From positions 1 through 46,784 of the forward strand of contig NZ_PZGG01000014.1 in NCBI RefSeq assembly GCF_003043455.1: a stretch of 46,784 nt of DNA, written 5' to 3'. This DNA is from Staphylococcus simulans. Lineage in GTDB: Bacteria; Bacillota; Bacilli; Staphylococcales; Staphylococcaceae. Made by a program: the position numbers and the translations under genes. Each line of letters opens with the position of its first letter. Within the stretch, counting starts at the first letter, position 1. This document shows positions 43,566 through 46,784 of the stretch, piece by piece. The notes under the pieces are model-generated. The model saw only the letters and a program-made list of their open reading frames with translations, was not told the DNA's origin and did not search any database.

Positions 43566-44690
43566 TTAACCTTTTACTTTTTCAGGCCATACTTCTTCCG
43601 CAATACTTTTAACTAAACGAATTTTAGCCCATTGTTGTGCTTCAGTTAAGTTATTACCTTCTTCCGTTGATGCGAAGCCACATTGTGTACTTAAAGCTAA
43701 ACGGTCTAACGGGATATATTGTGATGCTTCTTTAATACGTTTAATGACTTCGTCTATATCTTCTAATTCACCATCTTTAGAAGTGATGAGGCCTAACACG
43801 ACTTGTTTATCTCCTGATACGTGTTTAAGCGGTTCAAATCCGCCTGAACGATCACTGTCATATTCTAAAAGATAGGCATCTACGTTTTCTTGGTCGAATA
43901 ACGGTGTTGCGACACTGTCATAAGCGCCTGAGGCGAACCATGTTGAACGATAGTTACCACGACAAATATGAGTTTGAACACGTAAGCCTTTAGGTAAACG
44001 TTCAATTACGCGATTATTCACGTCTTTGAATAACTGTTTTAAACGTTCTTTTTCTTCTTGGTCACCGTTTTTACCATTGATTTCAGTTTGGTCGCCGACT
44101 AAACGTCCCCATGTTGTATCGTCAAATTGAATCGTTTTGAGACCCGCTTCATATAAATCTTCAATCACCGTTTGATACGCATCCGCAATCGCATCAATTA
44201 ATGCATCATCTGTTTCGTAATATTTGCGCGTTTCTTCAATATTTTCTTTTCGTGTCAGTTCTGAGAAAAGTCTGGCAGGGGCTGGTACAGTTTGACGTGC
44301 CTCGATACCTTCTGGTGTATGAGCTAATAAGAATTTGAAGTCTGCCACAAATGGATGATTTTCTCCTGAAATCGGTCCTGATAAACGTGCTGTCTCAATA
44401 CGAGATTGAACCGCATCGAACTCAAAGCCGCCTTCATCTTTGACCGCTTCTACACCATTCAATCCCCAGAAGAAATCTAAATGCCACCAGCTTCTACGGA
44501 ATTCGCCGTCTGTAATAGATTTCAAACCATTCTCAACTTGTTTCTCAATCAATGTTTTAATCTCACGGTCTTCTACTTCTCTTAAGGCAGCTTGATCAAT
44601 TTCTCCTTTTTCGAATGCTGCGCGCGCCTCTTTTAATGCCTCTGGTCTTAAGAAACTTCCTACAATATCATAACGCAATAATTCACTCAT
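43566..44690 (-). CDS. YxjG-type cobalamin-independent methionine synthase (MetE C-domain family)
   Basis: A 374-residue protein equal to the catalytic half of MetE. Zinc ligands are visible: His and Cys in QTHICRGN, and Cys in STQCGFAS, plus an acid in 'IQFDDTTWGRL'. Relatives YxjG/YxjH of Bacillus belong to the methionine regulon and lack the MetE N-terminal domain; the methyl donor is unproven. Preceded by a T-box with an AUG specifier, so methionine starvation should turn it on. Confidence 0.9.
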   Translation of the reverse strand: MSELLRYDIVGSFLRPEALKEARAAFEKGEIDQAALREVEDREIKTLIEKQVENGLKSITDGEFRRSWWHLDFFWGLNGVEAVKDEGGFEFDAVQSRIETARLSGPISGENHPFVADFKFLLAHTPEGIEARQTVPAPARLFSELTRKENIEETRKYYETDDALIDAIADAYQTVIEDLYEAGLKTIQFDDTTWGRLVGDQTEINGKNGDQEEKERLKQLFKDVNNRVIERLPKGLRVQTHICRGNYRSTWFASGAYDSVATPLFDQENVDAYLLEYDSDRSGGFEPLKHVSGDKQVVLGLITSKDGELEDIDEVIKRIKEASQYIPLDRLALSTQCGFASTEEGNNLTEAQQWAKIRLVKSIAEEVWPEKVKG

Positions 44691-44730
44691 CTTAACTTCC
44701 CCCTATGTTTATGTTCTTGTTTCAAATAAT

Positions 44731-44965
44731 AAAAAAGCCCCCATAAAGCCTATACTAAAGCTTTACAGGGGCGTAGAATTCGATTCTGCGCGGTACCACC
44801 CAGTTTCAAGAAGTCCATACTTCTCCTCAACAGTACTATCATACTCGAGCAGTGGTAACGTTTGCTAACACGTGCCAACTTAATGATTCAGCTGACAGAT
44901 TCAGAGTCCATTTTCGATATTGTCGAATTGCTTTTTCACACCAACCAAAAGCTCTCTGTTAATTC
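44731..44965 (-). promoter_or_regulatory. T-box riboswitch, methionine specifier
   Basis: The reverse complement holds the invariant T-box GGGTGGTACCGCG (44789-44801), a Stem I opening AGAGAGC (44951-44957) with GGTTGGTGTG, and a terminator GCCCC...GGGGGC (44736-44772) with six T. Next to the Stem I 3' strand GACTCT the codon ATG sits in the specifier-loop position, so uncharged tRNA-Met is the probable ligand, agreeing with the gene downstream. Confidence 0.93.
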
Positions 44966-45018
44966 TTCAATATGTACTTTACTCATCATAATCAATTAAT
45001 ATTATTTGAATTAATCCT

Positions 45019-45047
45019 AGTCTATAGTTAAAAGAATATTCTGTCAA
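45019..45047 (-). promoter_or_regulatory. Promoter of the T-box transcript
   Basis: Minus strand -35 TTGACA (45042-45047) and -10 TAGACT (45019-45024), spacing 17, about 60 bp before Stem I of the T-box. Confidence 0.75.
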
Positions 45048-45068
45048 TAATAAAATTCACATTAAAAA

Positions 45069-45539
45069 TTAAATCGATGTGAAATCTAATTTTTCTTTCC
45101 AGTTCAATTCATTCATAATCGTAATTCCGTGGCGTATTAACAACGCTGCACAGACACCTTCACCTGACTTCAAATGACCACTGAAAGTTCCATCATAAAT
45201 CTCAGAGGTTCCACAAGAAGGACTTTTCGACTTTAAAATCATTGCAGTACATTGATGTTTTTGTAGTAATTCCAATGTCTTTAATGCACCTTGTTTAAAT
45301 GCCTCCGTGACATCTTCACCAGTCGTCGCAATGACTTTAGCACGACCTGACCACACATCAAAACCATCCCCACCGACAATTTCAGCCGGTGGTCTCGGTG
45401 TAGCCAAACCGCCTAACACTTCAGGACATAACGCCACTGCCTTTCCTTCTTGAATCAGTTGGCGTAATGCATTATCCAATTTATGACTGCCGTCGTAACG
45501 TACATTCTCTCCAATTAAACATGCACTGATTGCGATCAT
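45069..45539 (-). CDS. DUF523 protein, TudS (thiouracil desulfidase) family
   Basis: A 156-residue protein of the DUF523 family. The conserved cysteines Cys7 (ISACLIG), Cys38 (ALCPEVLGG) and Cys109 (SPSCGT) are those expected to hold a [4Fe-4S] cluster; TudS uses such a cluster to remove sulfur from 2-thiouracil. The PRPPAEIVGGDG stretch is family-typical. It begins 16 nt after a 60-codon gene and shares its SAM-riboswitch leader. The substrate in staphylococci is not known; salvage of thiolated bases or sulfur is possible. Confidence 0.85.
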   Translation of the reverse strand: MIAISACLIGENVRYDGSHKLDNALRQLIQEGKAVALCPEVLGGLATPRPPAEIVGGDGFDVWSGRAKVIATTGEDVTEAFKQGALKTLELLQKHQCTAMILKSKSPSCGTSEIYDGTFSGHLKSGEGVCAALLIRHGITIMNELNWKEKLDFTSI

Positions 45540-45555
45540 GAACTTCTCTTCTTTC

Positions 45556-45738
45556 TTATTTTTCTTCTAACCAATCTTTAATTACTTCCAATGGAACCAT
45601 CTGTCTGATTGTTGCCTCAATATCATGAATTTGCGCTTTTCTTCCCATACTGCTGGCCATATTCATCGGTTCATAATATTCCCATTGTTCCAGTTCTTCC
45701 ATTTTCTCTCTGATTTGTTGTTTAGCGAATGTTGTCAT
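45556..45738 (-). CDS. Small hypothetical protein under SAM riboswitch control
   Basis: A 60-residue soluble, acidic, mostly helical protein with no cysteine (KQQIREKMEELEQWEYYEP, then RQMVPLEVIKDWLEEK). Start at 45738, 8 nt after AAGGTGG; a start four codons earlier overlaps that site. First gene after the SAM-I riboswitch and coupled to the TudS-like gene. Family not recognised. Confidence 0.75.
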   Translation of the reverse strand: MTTFAKQQIREKMEELEQWEYYEPMNMASSMGRKAQIHDIEATIRQMVPLEVIKDWLEEK

Positions 45739-45774
45739 TTTATTTACCACCTTTTTCTCATTTTGGATAAATAA

Positions 45775-45914
45775 AATAGCCCTCCTTGCAAGAAGAAGCG
45801 CTTCACGTACGTCTTCTTATCTTTCAAGTTACCTTGTTGGATTTAGCACGTCACCTTGCGGTTGTTGCTGGAGCTTCACAGGGCCAAGTCCCTCCACTCA
45901 CTCTTAATAAGAAC
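45775..45914 (-). promoter_or_regulatory. SAM-I (S-box) riboswitch
   Basis: The reverse complement shows the S-box consensus: TTCTTATTAAGAG (P1 5' strand), TGGAGGGACTTGGCCCTGTG, AAGC then CAGCAAC, GGTGCTAA-like 'GACGTGCTAAATCC', P4 CAAGGTAACTTG, and GAAAGATAAGAA (P1 3' strand). Downstream, AAGAAGA/TCTTCTT can act as antiterminator and the GU-rich TTCTTC...GGAGGG hairpin before TATTTTATTT as a weak terminator. The aptamer (45814-45914) is certain; the platform reading is tentative. Confidence 0.92.
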
Positions 45915-45931
45915 TATTTTATTCACTACTC

Positions 45932-45959
45932 ATCATACCTTAAATAAATCATTTTTCAA
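45932..45959 (-). promoter_or_regulatory. Promoter of the SAM riboswitch transcript
   Basis: Minus strand -35 TTGAAA (45954-45959) and -10 TATGAT (45932-45937), spacing 16, just upstream of the aptamer. Confidence 0.7.
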
Positions 45960-45996
45960 CTTATTTGATAAAATTTGCGACTCAAAATGGACATAA

Positions 45997-46031
45997 CAAA
46001 ACACTGAAATATCGCTTATCCCAGTGTTTTG
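45997..46031 (-). terminator. Terminator of the lipoprotein gene
   Basis: A 10-bp stem CAAAACACTG / CAGTGTTTTG, 5 nt after the stop on the minus strand. The T tail is short (TTTTGTTATG). Confidence 0.75.
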
Positions 46032-46036
46032 ATTTC

Positions 46037-46654
46037 TTATAAGTCAGTCATATCTTCACTTTTAATATCGTCTTCAGATGATTTCTTATCAGATGATTTC
46101 TTGTCTTTAATATTAACTTTGATTGAACCGATGTTTGGATCCTCGTAGTTCTCCTGATCTTTTGCTTTTAATAAAACAGGTGATTCTAAATCATTTAACT
46201 TGTACGTTTCAATAGATGAAATTGTACTTCCTTTTTTTATATTATCTTCACCTTTATCTCTTTCACTATCATAAGTTTCCCCTCTTACATGACCATAATC
46301 TAAGCGTTTTTCTGAGTCTTTACTATCTTGATACGCTTCAAACACTTTCATATAAGACCTAGTTGGTTTAACTTCATTGTCATCTTTACTGTTATTCGTC
46401 ACTTCATATTTTACAACTAAAACATCATCATCTTGATATTCGGTTGTCCCCTTAGGCACAATTTCTGTACCTAAAATTTTCACTTTTACCCCTTTGATTT
46501 CAACCGCGTTATCTTTGATTTCAGGTTTTTCTTTTGTTTTTGCTTGTTTCGCATCTAAGCTAGATGCATGCTCTTTTTCCGTCTCCTCTTTTTTCTCACC
46601 ACAAGCAGCTAAAAATAATGTTGCTGCACTTAATAAACATAATAGCCTCTTCAT
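46037..46654 (-). CDS. Lipoprotein, DUF5067-like
   Basis: A 205-residue protein with a lipoprotein signal; lipobox LAAC places the lipidated cysteine at Cys18. A charged linker rich in Lys/Glu follows, then a strand-rich domain (VEIKGVKVKILGTEIVPKGT, VLVVKYEVTNNS, 'VRGETYDS') typical of DUF5067/DUF4352-like immunoglobulin-fold lipoproteins, and a Ser/Asp/Lys-rich tail. Substrate or partner unknown. GGGGGGA ribosome-binding site. Nothing further is seen from 46655 to the window end. Confidence 0.82.
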   Translation of the reverse strand: MKRLLCLLSAATLFLAACGEKKEETEKEHASSLDAKQAKTKEKPEIKDNAVEIKGVKVKILGTEIVPKGTTEYQDDDVLVVKYEVTNNSKDDNEVKPTRSYMKVFEAYQDSKDSEKRLDYGHVRGETYDSERDKGEDNIKKGSTISSIETYKLNDLESPVLLKAKDQENYEDPNIGSIKVNIKDKKSSDKKSSEDDIKSEDMTDL

Positions 46655-46784
46655 GATATCCCCCCATTTGTTTAATATATTGCATTATTATAAATCATTA
46701 TACACAAATTCCATAAAACTGTTAACTTTACACACAAAACTATTTTCATTCTATTTTTTATAAAAAGTTTACCTGATATTATAC

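Noticed and set aside
46494..46763. 89-codon plus-strand ORF
   Set aside because: Antisense to the lipoprotein gene and its leader, no ribosome-binding site.

Overview
The window is low-GC Firmicutes chromosome, almost certainly Staphylococcus. The left edge lies in the 5' end of a 16S rRNA gene with a staphylococcal sequence. The order 16S - recR - ebfC - dnaX - SRP RNA - treR/treC/treP - tRNA-Ser - gltD/gltB/gltC - sle1 - mccB/mccA - SNF transporter matches, from memory, the order I know from S. aureus. Gene content between these anchors differs from S. aureus (a lipase-toxin-like module, a MerB-like gene, an AdsA-like gene next to sle1, mhqED here), which suggests a coagulase-negative species. 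I cannot name it from sequence alone.

Layout. 1-4.2 kb: rRNA operon start with tandem promoters, then recR, ebfC, dnaX and a GNAT gene, all on the minus strand. 4.4-6.7 kb: a small accessory island holding a lipase with a helical C-terminal tail, a small helical partner and a divergent membrane-anchored protein; it looks like a type VII secreted lipase toxin, partner and immunity set. 6.8-9.0 kb: divergent MFS transporter and LysR regulator. 9.1-13.5 kb: SRP RNA and the trehalose operon, with operator and cre visible at the treP promoter. 14-21.4 kb: tRNA-Ser, glutamate synthase and GltC. 21.6-25 kb: uncharacterised genes, including a YibE/F pair and a cysteine-free HesB-fold protein. 25-29 kb: Sle1 amidase and, divergently, an LPXTG-anchored AdsA-like 5'-nucleotidase. 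29-33 kb: arylamine N-acetyltransferase, a MerB-like protein with an excellent Zur-box match at its promoter, and the reverse transsulfuration pair mccA-mccB. 33-39 kb: CPBP protease, SNF transporter, a frameshifted TetR gene, an esterase, an ICMT-family protein and a LysE exporter. 39-43.4 kb: quinone-detoxification-type mhqE-mhqD, then a PadR-DUF1700-DUF4097 operon. 43.5-46.7 kb: a methionine-linked block with a T-box (AUG specifier) before a YxjG-type methionine synthase, and a SAM-I riboswitch before a small gene plus a TudS/DUF523 gene, then a lipoprotein.

The most novel-looking items are the TslA-like lipase island, the Zur-controlled stand-alone MerB-like gene, and SAM-riboswitch control of a thiouracil-desulfidase-family gene. 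No CRISPR array, insertion sequence or prophage is seen.
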